Positions 55,453 to 64,000 of a stretch of DNA of 64,000 bases are shown one piece after another. The notes beneath the pieces are model-generated. The model was given only the letters and a program-made list of their open reading frames with translations, was not told the origin of the DNA and searched no databases. Positions within the stretch are counted from its first letter, which is position 1. Each line of letters opens with the position of its first letter. The DNA is from Flavobacteriales bacterium UBA4474 (GTDB lineage: Bacteria; Bacteroidota; Bacteroidia; Flavobacteriales_D; Sanyastnellaceae), in assembly GCA_002389295.1 (NCBI GenBank), contig DGOE01000041.1, positions 11,004-75,003 on the forward strand, written 5' to 3'. A program made the position numbers and the translations under genes.

Positions 55453-56643
55453 ATGCCGCTCAGGAGCACATTGGTTATCGTGTCGCTGTCCCTCGCGCTC
55501 GGTTTGGCCATGGCCATTCCTGGGGGCGTCGTGGTGGAGGGACGGCTCGACTCCCCTCCTTCTCCCGGCATGTCTACTGCCTTCACCATAGGCATCACCA
55601 AGGGAGGTCTCGAATACTTTGGCAGAATCTTGATCTCCTTGCCGAAAGACTGCCGACTCCGTCCGAAACAGCTCCACGGTGGGGGAATCACCTATGACGA
55701 AGAACGCAGTATCGCCGTCATCAGTTGGCTCAAACTCCCTGAGCCGGACCAATTTGAGTTGCTCCTGGACCTTGAAGTTTCCCCCAATGCTGCCCCAGGA
55801 CCCCGCAGTATTGAATGGGACTTCAGCTTTATCAGAAACAACGACCGGGTCACCCTCCGCCCTGCGCCTTTCCATTTTGAGGTGGTTCCTCAACCGGGGC
55901 ATTCAACATCGCCAACTGTGGCTGAAACGAGGACATCGGACAGTAATCCTGCGGCGGTAGCACCCTTACAGACAGGCGTCTTTCCTCAAGCATTACGCAG
56001 CATCACACCCTTGCGGGACGGTGGCGCTGAAGTCCGGATCACCATCTCGAACCTGCCCGAAGGCGGCTTCGTGAAATTGGTGGAAAAGATGCCCCAAGGA
56101 TGCGCCGTTGAAGTCGTCTCAGGAGGCGGCAGTGTGTCTCAGATCACCGGTGAAGAAGCCCGATTTCTGTGGTTCGACTATCAAAAAGCAGGCTCGCTCA
56201 TTTATCAAGTCAAACACTGCTCTTTATCCAACTTCGGTTCTATTATCGGCGTATTATCATTCATTGAAGGTGACAATCCACGTGAAATTGACGTAATTCA
56301 GATTGAAGGAGAATTGCCAACCGTTCCAATCCCCCCTGATCTTGCCACATCTGGGGGTGATGTGAGCTTTGGAGTACAAGTAGCTGCAACGAAAAAAGCG
56401 GTGGTTACCGATTATTTCAAACAGCGGTTGGACTTTCGCCTTCCACTGTCAATGGAGGAGGATGCAGGTTGGGTGAAATACCTGAATGGTAGTTTCACTG
56501 ATTACCGCGAGGCGAGAGACCACAGAGAGGCCATAAATGCGCGCCATGCGTTCATCGGTCCGTTCGTGGTAGCTCGGAAAAGAGGGCGTCGCATTTCTGT
56601 CCAAGAAGCTTTGATGCTGACTGGTCAAGAATGGAGACCCTGA
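55453..56643 (+). CDS. Exported protein with C-terminal SPOR-like domain
   Basis: 396 residues; hydrophobic signal (STLVIVSLSLALGLAMA). Residues ~25-145 and ~180-290 are beta-rich domains of unknown type. The last ~85 residues (FGVQVAATKKAV, then WVKYLNGSFTDYREARDHRE and FIGPFVVARKRGRRISVQEAL) resemble SPOR domains, which bind denuded peptidoglycan, so a cell-wall-linked role is plausible. It precedes xerD with a 13-base overlap. The first ~840 bases use ordinary GC-rich codons; 56210-56420 is more A+T-rich. Confidence 0.72.
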   Translation: MPLRSTLVIVSLSLALGLAMAIPGGVVVEGRLDSPPSPGMSTAFTIGITKGGLEYFGRILISLPKDCRLRPKQLHGGGITYDEERSIAVISWLKLPEPDQFELLLDLEVSPNAAPGPRSIEWDFSFIRNNDRVTLRPAPFHFEVVPQPGHSTSPTVAETRTSDSNPAAVAPLQTGVFPQALRSITPLRDGGAEVRITISNLPEGGFVKLVEKMPQGCAVEVVSGGGSVSQITGEEARFLWFDYQKAGSLIYQVKHCSLSNFGSIIGVLSFIEGDNPREIDVIQIEGELPTVPIPPDLATSGGDVSFGVQVAATKKAVVTDYFKQRLDFRLPLSMEEDAGWVKYLNGSFTDYREARDHREAINARHAFIGPFVVARKRGRRISVQEALMLTGQEWRP

Positions 56644-57635
56644 CATTGACAGATGAAATAAGGACCAAGGATAAGATGAGCAACGAGTCATCCATACGCA
56701 AACCAGAGCACTTGCCACCAGACGCTGGATGGACAGTGTGCATGAGGGGCTTTCGCTCTTGGTTGCAATTGGAGCGTGGATTGAGCTCCAATTCCGTAGA
56801 GGCGTATTTGAGGGACGTACAGCGTCTGGCGTTTTTTGCCCAAAACCTCGCCTCTCCTGTTTTTGAACCCGCTGGCTTTGAAACCCTTCATGTGGACGCC
56901 TTTGTAGCGCAACTCTACGATGAGGGATTGAGCCGCAACAGCCAGAGCCGCATCCTCAGTGGCGTTCGGAATTTCTGCAAGTACCTGTTGCTCGAAGGCA
57001 TCTTGGAGCGCGACCCTCTGGAATTAATGGATTCTCCACGTCCAGAGCGGAAGCTTCCAGACGTGTTGAGCATCGGTGAAATCGAAGCCATCATTGAAGC
57101 CATTGATTTGGCGAGAAAAGAAGGCATCAGGAACCGGGCCATTCTTGAAACCATGTACAGCTGTGGCCTGCGGGTCTCAGAAGTGGTGGGCTTGAGGTTG
57201 AGCTGCATCGACGAGGTCGATGGTTTTGTCAAAGTCATCGGCAAAGGCAACAAGGAGCGCATCATCCCGATCGGTGAAATGGCCTTGAACACCATTGCCC
57301 GCTACGTGGAGGAGTACCGCAGGTTTGTGGAAATCGAATCTGGTTACGAAGACACCCTCTTCTTGGGCCGCAGGGGCCGTGAGTTGACGCGTCAAATGGT
57401 GTTTACCATGTTGCGCCGCACTGCGCACGAAGCGGGAATCAGAAAGCAAGTCAGTCCCCACACTTTCCGGCATTCTTTCGCAACCCACCTGATGGAGAGC
57501 GGAGCAGACATCCGTGTGGTGCAAGAGATGTTGGGGCACAGTTCCATCAGCACAACGGAGATCTACACCCATCTGGATCAGAACTTCCTGAGGGAACAGA
57601 TGAACCGCTTCCACCCAAGAAGCGTCAAAGCATAA
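56631..57635 (+). CDS. xerD: Tyrosine recombinase XerD
   Basis: Resolves chromosome dimers at dif. 334 residues from 56631; an internal ATG at 56676 gives 319, nearer the usual ~300, so the start is uncertain. The N-terminal SAM-like domain (FRSWLQLERGLSSNSVEAYLRDV) is followed by the catalytic domain with Arg in CGLRVSEVVGL, Lys in IGKGNKER, HTFRHSFATHLMESG, LGHSS and the nucleophile Tyr in TTEIYTHLD. No integrated element is visible nearby, so this is the housekeeping recombinase. TAATG overlap with the next gene. Confidence 0.93.
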   Translation: METLTLTDEIRTKDKMSNESSIRKPEHLPPDAGWTVCMRGFRSWLQLERGLSSNSVEAYLRDVQRLAFFAQNLASPVFEPAGFETLHVDAFVAQLYDEGLSRNSQSRILSGVRNFCKYLLLEGILERDPLELMDSPRPERKLPDVLSIGEIEAIIEAIDLARKEGIRNRAILETMYSCGLRVSEVVGLRLSCIDEVDGFVKVIGKGNKERIIPIGEMALNTIARYVEEYRRFVEIESGYEDTLFLGRRGRELTRQMVFTMLRRTAHEAGIRKQVSPHTFRHSFATHLMESGADIRVVQEMLGHSSISTTEIYTHLDQNFLREQMNRFHPRSVKA

Positions 57636-58561
57636 TGCACCGCTCAGCCTGTTGGCTGCATTTGCTCCTTTTTTTCACCTGTGGCGCTGCGCCGCAAACA
57701 GACACTGGCCCTGATTGCTGTGGACAGGATGGCCTGTCCGATTCCCTTTTTCAAACCCACGTTTATTCCATCAACGGCGCGGACACCTTGATGCTGGACT
57801 TGCGGATGCCGGTGCGCAAAGTGCCCGGCTCGCCCGGCGTAATTTTTCTTCACGGTGGTGGGTTCAGCCAAGGGCAACGCGACAGAGGGCCACATGTGCA
57901 ACTCTTGGATACGCTGTGCGCCAAGGGGATTGTATCTGCCAGTATTTCCTACCGGCTGACCATGACTGGGAAGGGTTTTGGATGTCAAGTCCCCGCCCTT
58001 GAGAAGCAGGGCGCTGTGGCCACTGCAGCGGAGGATCTGAATGCCGCGCGTTCCTGGCTGGAGCTCGCCGATCCCCGACTGCCCAAATCCTGGATCGCCA
58101 TGGGAAGCAGTGCAGGGGCCGAAGCCGCCATGTGGGCCGGTTATGGTTTGGCAGAGAACCGCTATGCGGGTGTGGTGGCTTTTTCAGGAGCCATCGCGGA
58201 CTCGGCGGCCGTGGATGCCTCTGCCCCGCCCTTTTTTGGCGTGCACGGCACATGCGATGAGGTCGTGCCTCCAAACCAAGCCATACACAGACGTTGCGGT
58301 GCTGAAGACCCCGGTGCCTGGGCGCTATGCGGCGGAATGTGTTGGGCGGAGCGCATGGCGGCACAAGGACGGCCTGCCCACTTTCATGGCTACTGTGGAG
58401 GAGACCACGCCGTTTGCAATGCTGCGATGACCGACTCCGCGCTTACAGCGGCATTGATCGCCTGGATTGTTCAACCTGAATTGCACACCTCGCAGTTCCT
58501 CGGCATGAAAACTGAGGGCGGGATTTTCGCTGAAAATCAGGACTGCCCCCCTTGCCAATAA
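57635..58561 (+). CDS. Exported alpha/beta hydrolase (esterase/carboxylesterase-like)
   Basis: 308 residues, signal peptide at the N-terminus. Oxyanion-hole motif FLHGGGFSQGQRD and nucleophile GSSAGAEAAMW, as in feruloyl-esterase or acetyl-esterase-like enzymes. Cys-rich tail (CGGDHAVC, DCPPC) suggests a disulfide-stabilised periplasmic or secreted enzyme. One-base TAATG overlap with xerD; last 25 bases overlap the convergent gluQ gene. Substrate unknown. Confidence 0.83.
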   Translation: MHRSACWLHLLLFFTCGAAPQTDTGPDCCGQDGLSDSLFQTHVYSINGADTLMLDLRMPVRKVPGSPGVIFLHGGGFSQGQRDRGPHVQLLDTLCAKGIVSASISYRLTMTGKGFGCQVPALEKQGAVATAAEDLNAARSWLELADPRLPKSWIAMGSSAGAEAAMWAGYGLAENRYAGVVAFSGAIADSAAVDASAPPFFGVHGTCDEVVPPNQAIHRRCGAEDPGAWALCGGMCWAERMAAQGRPAHFHGYCGGDHAVCNAAMTDSALTAALIAWIVQPELHTSQFLGMKTEGGIFAENQDCPPCQ

Positions 58562-59439
58562 AGGGGCCCGGCCGGAACACGGTCCATGCGCCAATGGTCC
58601 ACCGCCCAAGAAAGAATGGATGAGACGCCCGCCGAGGCTTGAATCTCACCTGCGCCGCCCGCTGGCAGCTGGCCGAGCAGCTGCAATGCCTCCATGAGTA
58701 AGTATGGCGCGCGATCCACTTCCAATGGTTCGGCCAAGGTTTGCTTGCTCCATTTCTGCCCTGCTGCATTGACAAGGAGCGGCAGGTGTCCCCAATGACC
58801 CGCTTCGCGGCCAGCACCCAAAACATCCCACAAGGCCATCTGCCCCGGAGTACTGTCCATCAAATCTGCCCCTCTGACTACGGCGTTGACCCCTTGATCC
58901 ACGTCGTCCACCACCACGGCCAACTGGTAAGCCCAAAAACCATCTGCCCTGCGCACCACGAAATCATCCAACATCTCTTGACCTGCGGACTGTGGGCCCT
59001 GGATTTCGTCTTGCCAGTGAATCGTTTGCTCTGGCATGATGAAACGGTAAGACCTCGCATCCTGCCCCCCGGGGATACCCTGCTTACAAGTGCCCGGGTA
59101 GACAGCGTGATCGGCGAGCATTTTTCGCGTGCAGGCGCAACCGAACGCACGCCCCTCCGCAATCAGCATTTCCAATGCATCCGCATACGCCTCCTGGCGT
59201 TTCGACTGGTAGCGCACGCTTCCATCCCAAGTCAGGCCAAAGCCCTCCAAGGTGCTCAGGATGTCATCCGCCGCTCCCGGCACTTCCCTGGGAGGATCGA
59301 GGTCCTCCATGCGCACCAGCCACTGCCCCCCTCGGTGGCGCGCATCGCACCACGACGCCAAAGCGGCAATGAGGCTGCCCATGTGCAACCGCCCCGTAGG
59401 AGACGGCGCAAAGCGGCCGACATAGCCGCTGCCCTGCAT
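58537..59439 (-). CDS. gluQ: Glutamyl-Q tRNA(Asp) synthetase
   Basis: Attaches glutamate to queuosine in tRNA(Asp). 300 residues: a GluRS catalytic core without the anticodon-binding domain. HIGH-type RFAPSPTGRLHMGSL, the zinc site CACTR...YPGTC, and a KMSKS-like QKWSKQT are present. The start at 59439 overlaps the ettA stop by one base (TGATG). Confidence 0.93.
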   Translation of the reverse strand: MQGSGYVGRFAPSPTGRLHMGSLIAALASWCDARHRGGQWLVRMEDLDPPREVPGAADDILSTLEGFGLTWDGSVRYQSKRQEAYADALEMLIAEGRAFGCACTRKMLADHAVYPGTCKQGIPGGQDARSYRFIMPEQTIHWQDEIQGPQSAGQEMLDDFVVRRADGFWAYQLAVVVDDVDQGVNAVVRGADLMDSTPGQMALWDVLGAGREAGHWGHLPLLVNAAGQKWSKQTLAEPLEVDRAPYLLMEALQLLGQLPAGGAGEIQASAGVSSILSWAVDHWRMDRVPAGPLYWQGGQS

Positions 59440-61124
59440 CAACGGACCAGTTTGCGGTACTTGATGCGCTTGGGGCCTGCATCGCCCAGGCGCTCCTTGC
59501 GGTTGGCCTCGTATTCACTGTAAGTGCCCTCGAACCAAACCACCTGGCTGTCGCCTTCGAACGCCAGAATGTGCGTGCAGATCCTGTCCAAGAACCAGCG
59601 GTCGTGCGATATGACCACCGCGCAGCCCGCAAAGCTCATGATGCCCTCCTCCAAAGCGCGGAGGGTGCCTACATCAATGTCGTTGGTCGGCTCGTCCAGC
59701 AGCAGCACATTCGCCTCGGTTTTGAGGGTCATGGCCAAATGCAAGCGGTTGCGCTCGCCTCCCGACAGCACGCCACATTTCTTTTGTTGGTCTGAACCGC
59801 CAAAATTGAACTTGGAGACATACGCCCTGGAATTCACCAGGCTGCCGCCGATATCCAGCTGCTCATTGCCTCCGGAGACGACCTGCCAGACTGTTTTCTC
59901 GGGGTCGATTTCCTTGTGGCGTTGGTCCACGTAACCGATTTCCACAGAATCTCCAAAATCCACTGCACCCGCATCGGGCTGCTCCAGGCCCATCATCATG
60001 CGGAACAAGGTGGTTTTTCCTGCGCCATTCGGTCCGATAATGCCCACAATGCCCGCAGGGGGCAGCGAAAAATTGAGGTCTTCGATGAGCAAACGGTCGC
60101 CAAAGGCCTTTTGCAGGCCCGTCACCTCGATGACCTTGTTGCCCAGGCGCGGACCATTGGGGATGGGGATTTCGAGGCGGGCCTCCTTCTCTTTGGTCCC
60201 CTCGGCCATCATCGCGTCGTAGTTGTTGAGGCGGGCCTTGTTCTTGGCACGGCGGCCTTTCGGGTTTTGGCGCACCCAATCCAACTCGCGCTCCAACTCT
60301 TTGCGGCGCTTGCTCTCGTGCTTTTCCTCCTGCGCCATGCGCGTGGTCTTCTGGTCGAGCCACTCGGCGTAGTTGCCCTTCCAAGGGATGCCTTCCCCGC
60401 GGTCGAGCTCCAGGATCCAGCCGGCCACATTGTCCAAGAAGTAGCGGTCGTGGGTCACGCACAACACGGTGCCTTTGTAACGCTCCAGGTGCTGCTCGAG
60501 CCAATCGATGGTCTCGGCGTCGAGGTGGTTTGTGGGCTCGTCCAACAACAGGACGTCTGGCGCCTGCAAGAGCAGACGGCACAGGGCGACCCTGCGGCGT
60601 TCACCACCTGAGAGCTCCCCGATTTTCTGGTCGTCTGGTGGGCAACGCAAGGCGTCCATCGCAATGTTGAGCTTGGTGTCGAGCTCCCATGCGTCGAGGG
60701 CGTCGATGCGGTCTTGAACCTGCCCCTGCCTGTCCATCAATGCCTGCATCTTGTCGGGATCATTCAAGATCTCCTCGTCCATGAACTTGGCGTTGATCTC
60801 CTCATAATCCTTGAGCACAGCCACGATTTCCTGTGTGCCCTCCTCGACCACTTCTCTGACGGTCTTGCTCTCGTCGAGCTTGGGCTCCTGGGGCAAATAG
60901 CCCACTGTGTAGCCGTCGGCCCAGACAACCTCACCTTGGTAGGCTTCATCCAAACCGGCGATGATTTTCATGACGGTGGACTTACCCGAACCGTTGGTAC
61001 CGATGATGCCAATCTTGGCACCGTAGTAAAAGGACAGGTAGATGTCCTTGAGGATGTGTTTTCCGGTCGGGGTCGTCTTGTTGACCTTGACCATCGAAAA
61101 AATGACCTTCTTGTCGTCGCTCAT
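59439..61124 (-). CDS. ettA: Energy-dependent translational throttle protein EttA (ABC-F)
   Basis: 561 residues, the EttA length. Two ABC domains without membrane segments: GTNGSGKST and LSGGERRRVALCRLL in the first, GPNGAGKTT and LSGGERNRLHLAM in the second, with LLDEPTNHLD and LLDEPTNDID. The linker contains the basic, coiled-coil region (EKHESKRRKELERELDWVRQ). Binds the ribosome E site and tunes translation to ATP level. Translationally coupled to gluQ. Confidence 0.95.
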   Translation of the reverse strand: MSDDKKVIFSMVKVNKTTPTGKHILKDIYLSFYYGAKIGIIGTNGSGKSTVMKIIAGLDEAYQGEVVWADGYTVGYLPQEPKLDESKTVREVVEEGTQEIVAVLKDYEEINAKFMDEEILNDPDKMQALMDRQGQVQDRIDALDAWELDTKLNIAMDALRCPPDDQKIGELSGGERRRVALCRLLLQAPDVLLLDEPTNHLDAETIDWLEQHLERYKGTVLCVTHDRYFLDNVAGWILELDRGEGIPWKGNYAEWLDQKTTRMAQEEKHESKRRKELERELDWVRQNPKGRRAKNKARLNNYDAMMAEGTKEKEARLEIPIPNGPRLGNKVIEVTGLQKAFGDRLLIEDLNFSLPPAGIVGIIGPNGAGKTTLFRMMMGLEQPDAGAVDFGDSVEIGYVDQRHKEIDPEKTVWQVVSGGNEQLDIGGSLVNSRAYVSKFNFGGSDQQKKCGVLSGGERNRLHLAMTLKTEANVLLLDEPTNDIDVGTLRALEEGIMSFAGCAVVISHDRWFLDRICTHILAFEGDSQVVWFEGTYSEYEANRKERLGDAGPKRIKYRKLVR

Positions 61125-61151
61125 GGCATCGTTTTGGGCTCCGGAAGGTAA

Positions 61152-62393
61152 TCAGGCCTTGCGGAGCGTGAGTTCTGTGATTTCTGGTGGCATGCCAATG
61201 CGGCCGGGAAACCCGAGGAGTCCGAAACCACGGTTGACATGCAGGTGCTGGTTGCCCTCTGTATACAAGCCTCCCCAGCGCTTGTAGCGCAGGCTGCTCG
61301 GTGAGAATTTGATGCCCAAGGCGGGGAGCTCGAGCCCCATTTGCATGCCGTGGGTATGGCCTGACAATGTCAATTCAATGGGGGCCTTGTCTCCCATGAC
61401 GCGCTCCTCCCAGTGCGTCGGGTCATGGCTCAACAACACCGTTGAAAGCGCCAAGTCCGCCTTGTCCATCGCCGCATCCAAATCGCCACTTTGGCGAAAA
61501 CCCTTGCCCCAAGTCTGCACCCCCACCAGCAAGAGCTGATCCCCTTCTCGCTCGATGACGCGGTGCTCGTTCATCAGCAGGTCAAACCCCATTTCTGCGT
61601 GGATGTCGCGAATGCGGCGGCGGATTTTTTCGCGTTCCTCATCCGTTCTGCGGGCGTAGTCGGCATAATCGTGGTTTCCAAGAATGCTGAACTTGCCGTA
61701 TTTGGCCGTCAGGGATTTGAACCGGTCAATCCAAGGTTCGGCTTCATCACTGTGGTCATTGACCAGGTCTCCCGTAAAACACAAAACATCGGGCTCAAGT
61801 GATTGGATGAGGTCTAGTCCGCGCTCCACCGGTCCGAAATCCTCCAAAAAGCTTCCGAGGTGGGCATCCGAAATCTGGACAATGCGCAGGCCATCGAGGC
61901 CATCGGGCAACCCCTTCATGGGCACCTCATGGCGGCGCACATGGTATCCGTAGCGCCCACGGGTCATGCCGTAGGCAAAGGATCCGAAAAGCACACCGGC
62001 AGCGGCCTGTCCGGTCCAGGAGATAAACGTGCGCCTTGGAATGCCCGGGCGGCTGTCCGTGCTGGTAAACAACCACTGAGCACCAAACCGCAATGATTCG
62101 ATGATTTCTGTGCCACTCAGCCAAAGTTTTGGCACCAGCAGGCTGATGAGCACGGCATGGGTAAGCAGCAGATATTGGGGGTGATGTTCCCTCCAAATGG
62201 GCCAACGAAACACATAAATACCGAACCAAACGAACTGGATGACAGCTGTTGCGAACCACACCCGTCGGACCAGAGGAAACCGGGCATTTGACGACCAGAC
62301 CCTATGGATGTTGCGCCAGGCGCCCCATTCAATGAGCAACAGGATTCCAAGCAAAATGAGTGCGGACCAAATCATGCGGGCCGTGGATGGCAT
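61152..62393 (-). CDS. Membrane-anchored metallophosphoesterase
   Basis: 413 residues. Three or four hydrophobic helices in the first ~110 residues, a twin-Arg-like stretch (PRRTFISWTGQ), then a YkuE-like calcineurin domain with SDAHLGS, GDLVND, GNHDYADY and SGHTHGMQMG, all metal-binding motifs intact. Probably faces the periplasm. Substrate unknown; a lipid or nucleotide phosphate is likely. A TAATTTCG box lies 4 bases before the ATG. Confidence 0.88.
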   Translation of the reverse strand: MPSTARMIWSALILLGILLLIEWGAWRNIHRVWSSNARFPLVRRVWFATAVIQFVWFGIYVFRWPIWREHHPQYLLLTHAVLISLLVPKLWLSGTEIIESLRFGAQWLFTSTDSRPGIPRRTFISWTGQAAAGVLFGSFAYGMTRGRYGYHVRRHEVPMKGLPDGLDGLRIVQISDAHLGSFLEDFGPVERGLDLIQSLEPDVLCFTGDLVNDHSDEAEPWIDRFKSLTAKYGKFSILGNHDYADYARRTDEEREKIRRRIRDIHAEMGFDLLMNEHRVIEREGDQLLLVGVQTWGKGFRQSGDLDAAMDKADLALSTVLLSHDPTHWEERVMGDKAPIELTLSGHTHGMQMGLELPALGIKFSPSSLRYKRWGGLYTEGNQHLHVNRGFGLLGFPGRIGMPPEITELTLRKA

Positions 62394-62464
62394 GGCGCGA
62401 AATTAACCCGTGGATACCGGCCATTGGGTGCCGATGTGAAGGTTTGGGAAATGAAACTTGAACG

Positions 62465-63178
62465 TCAGGCCTCTCCCGTCAAAATAGACCTGGCCTTTTG
62501 GGCATTGAAGGCCTCGTCCAGCAGCAAGCTGCCCCCCTGCTCAGGGGTCCGCAATACCAACCAACGGTTGGCCCAACCCGCTTGCTCGACGGCCTCCAGG
62601 TCATGGGTTGCCAAGACGACCGATTTTCCAGAAGCGCACCATTTCCCCAAATCATGCATCACCTCACGCCTGCCCACCACGTCCAAAAACGCCGTGGGTT
62701 CATCCAGAAGGACCATGGAACCCGCTTGGTTGAAGGCCCTGGCCATCATGACGCGTTGGGCCATGCCATCGCTCAGGGTGTCGAGCTGAACATCGATCCA
62801 GTCGGCTATGTCCGCCATTTCAAGCGCAGCTGCCACATCGGATGGACCTGCGCTTTTGCTACCGGCTTCGAGGGCCAGCCCCACAACATCCCCGACCGTC
62901 AGAGCCGATCCTCGGGGTGGCGTGGATGCTACGAACGCCATGTGCTCGGCCCTGCGCCCGGGCGACATGGCCCCGACTTCGTGTCCGCCGAGGCTAACCT
63001 GCCCGCTGCGCGGGGTCAAGAGCCCCGCCAAAGACCGCAGCAAAGTGGACTTTCCCGCGCCATTGCGTCCCAATATGACCAGGTTGCCGCCTGGAGACAA
63101 TTCCAGGTTCAGTGGACCTACTCCTGCTGTGGGGTAGACCAATTCGAGGTCGCGCATCACCAGTTGTGCTTCACTCAT
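62465..63178 (-). CDS. ABC transporter ATP-binding protein, iron/heme (FecE/HmuV-like)
   Basis: 237 residues. Walker A GRNGAGKST, signature region TLSDGMAQRVMMARA (the family often has L-S-G-G-E; here S-D-G-M-A), Walker B VLLDEPTAFLD, and the switch His in LATHDLEAV. It powers the permease encoded just upstream; the start overlaps the permease stop as ATGA. Substrate inferred from the FecCD permease. Confidence 0.88.
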   Translation of the reverse strand: MSEAQLVMRDLELVYPTAGVGPLNLELSPGGNLVILGRNGAGKSTLLRSLAGLLTPRSGQVSLGGHEVGAMSPGRRAEHMAFVASTPPRGSALTVGDVVGLALEAGSKSAGPSDVAAALEMADIADWIDVQLDTLSDGMAQRVMMARAFNQAGSMVLLDEPTAFLDVVGRREVMHDLGKWCASGKSVVLATHDLEAVEQAGWANRWLVLRTPEQGGSLLLDEAFNAQKARSILTGEA

Positions 63179-64000
63179 AGCCTTGCTCCGGTTTTGCCTG
63201 CGGAACCAAAGGGGCCCCTTCCCATGATCAACAAAAGCACCACGGGAGCCCCGACCAAGCTCAGTACGGCATTGAGTGGGACGCCCGCCCAGCGCACGAC
63301 CCCATCGGCAAAGAGGGCCAAAGCCCCTCCGGTCAGCACGACCGACCACAGCATCTTGCTGTGGCGCCCCGAGATCCCCGTGGCCCTGACCAGGTGTGGC
63401 GTGGCCAACCCCAAAAAAGCGATGGGTCCACACCAGGCCGTCACCAAGCCGGCAAGCACACCCGCTGTGCCGAGTGCACTCCAGGTCAGTTTACGTTCGT
63501 CCACACCCATGGTCCGGGCTGTCAAGGAACCCATGGTCCACATGTCCAATTGACTGCACGTGCGGGCCGTCCATACAATGCTCCCCGAGAGCGCTACCAG
63601 GATGAAGACGCAAGATGACCAACCTCCATTGGCGAATGACCCCATCCCCCAATGAACAAAGGCTTGCAATGCCCCCGCGTCGGCGCCTGCCTGCAACACC
63701 GTGACCAGTGCGCCCGTCAAGTAGCCCACCATCAAGCCGAAGATCAGCAAGGCCGTCATGGACCTGAACCGCCCCATGACCAAGCCCAACAGCACCATGA
63801 CGGCACCTCCGCCAAGCAGCGCCCCCAATACTTGTGACCCCATGCCCATGTTGCGTGAAGCCCAGCCGAGAGAGGCCCCGCCAAGGGCCACCATGGCCAC
63901 ACCGAGTGTCGCACCTGAGGAGACACCCAAAACACTGGGGCCGGCCAGCGGGTTGCGGAAATAGGTCTGCATCAGCAAACCCGAAAGGCCCAAGGCCGCG
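63175..64000 (-). CDS. FecCD-family ABC permease, 5' end beyond the window
   Basis: Minus-strand frame open to the last base, so the N-terminus is missing. Visible: LLMQTYFRNPLAGPSVLGVSSGATLG, MGLVMGRF-type helices, WLLALSG-type hydrophobic segments and GPIAFLGLATPHLVRATG, the FecCD signature. Six to seven helices are seen. Imports iron-siderophore, heme or cobalamin; I cannot say which. Overlaps the ATPase gene by 4 bases. Confidence 0.9.
   Translation of the reverse strand, partial: AALGLSGLLMQTYFRNPLAGPSVLGVSSGATLGVAMVALGGASLGWASRNMGMGSQVLGALLGGGAVMVLLGLVMGRFRSMTALLIFGLMVGYLTGALVTVLQAGADAGALQAFVHWGMGSFANGGWSSCVFILVALSGSIVWTARTCSQLDMWTMGSLTARTMGVDERKLTWSALGTAGVLAGLVTAWCGPIAFLGLATPHLVRATGISGRHSKMLWSVVLTGGALALFADGVVRWAGVPLNAVLSLVGAPVVLLLIMGRGPFGSAGKTGARL

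Noticed and set aside
56631..57635. XerD as integrase of a mobile element
   Set aside because: Standard XerD length and motifs, housekeeping neighbours, and no attachment-site repeats or phage genes nearby.

Overview
The window is a chromosomal segment of a GC-rich member of the Bacteroidota, most likely Flavobacteriales. The evidence is: a PorP/SprF protein next to a giant surface protein with a gliding-motility-associated C-terminal domain; several secreted proteins with type IX secretion (T9SS) C-terminal domains; many G-C-T-D...D-D-G-S-C spacer repeats; an S46 dipeptidyl-peptidase; and promoter -7 boxes of the TAnnTTTG type with no Shine-Dalgarno sequences. I found no rRNA, tRNA, CRISPR array, prophage or insertion sequence. 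One structured small RNA is proposed.

Layout. 1-2.7 kb: uvrA (5' end outside) and msrB. 2.7-7.5 kb (minus): a T9SS type B surface protein, PorP/SprF and a small secreted protein. 7.5-12.4 kb: truC, a DUF3089 hydrolase and a secreted lysyl-oxidase-like protein. 12.5-18.9 kb: icmF, a sulfotransferase-like gene coupled to a class IV aminotransferase homologue, a small membrane protein and a DMT transporter. 18.9-27 kb (minus): a second lysyl-oxidase-like protein, a DPP11-type S46 peptidase, threonine aldolase and a secreted protein; a 40-residue membrane miniprotein sits on the plus strand. 27-32.3 kb: yaaA, an FKBP isomerase and an M43 metalloprotease with six 267-bp repeats. 32.2-38.5 kb: a glycosyltransferase pair, a DUF819 membrane protein, a candidate membrane-anchored regulator, a histone-deacetylase-family enzyme and ribA. 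38.6-52.3 kb (minus): a 1686-residue multi-module secreted protein, a sugar-type MFS transporter, two more secreted proteins, pgi and fba. 52.4-64 kb: a lipoprotein, def, ribB, rpmE2, a small RNA, a SPOR-like protein, xerD, a hydrolase, gluQ, ettA, a phosphoesterase, and an iron/heme-type ABC importer running off the window.

How it fits together. Almost a third of the sequence encodes large cysteine-rich extracellular proteins. They fall into three C-terminal classes: T9SS type A (three proteins), T9SS type B (one), and a short Cys-flanked dockerin-like tail (four) that I cannot assign to a known sorting signal. Two of them carry complete copper and quinone-cofactor residues of lysyl oxidase, which suggests oxidative cross-linking outside the cell. 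Housekeeping genes (rib, glycolysis, translation) are interspersed. Many genes overlap their neighbour by 1-4 bases (ATGA or TGATG). Several transcription units place the -7 box only 4 bases before the start codon, which predicts leaderless mRNAs.
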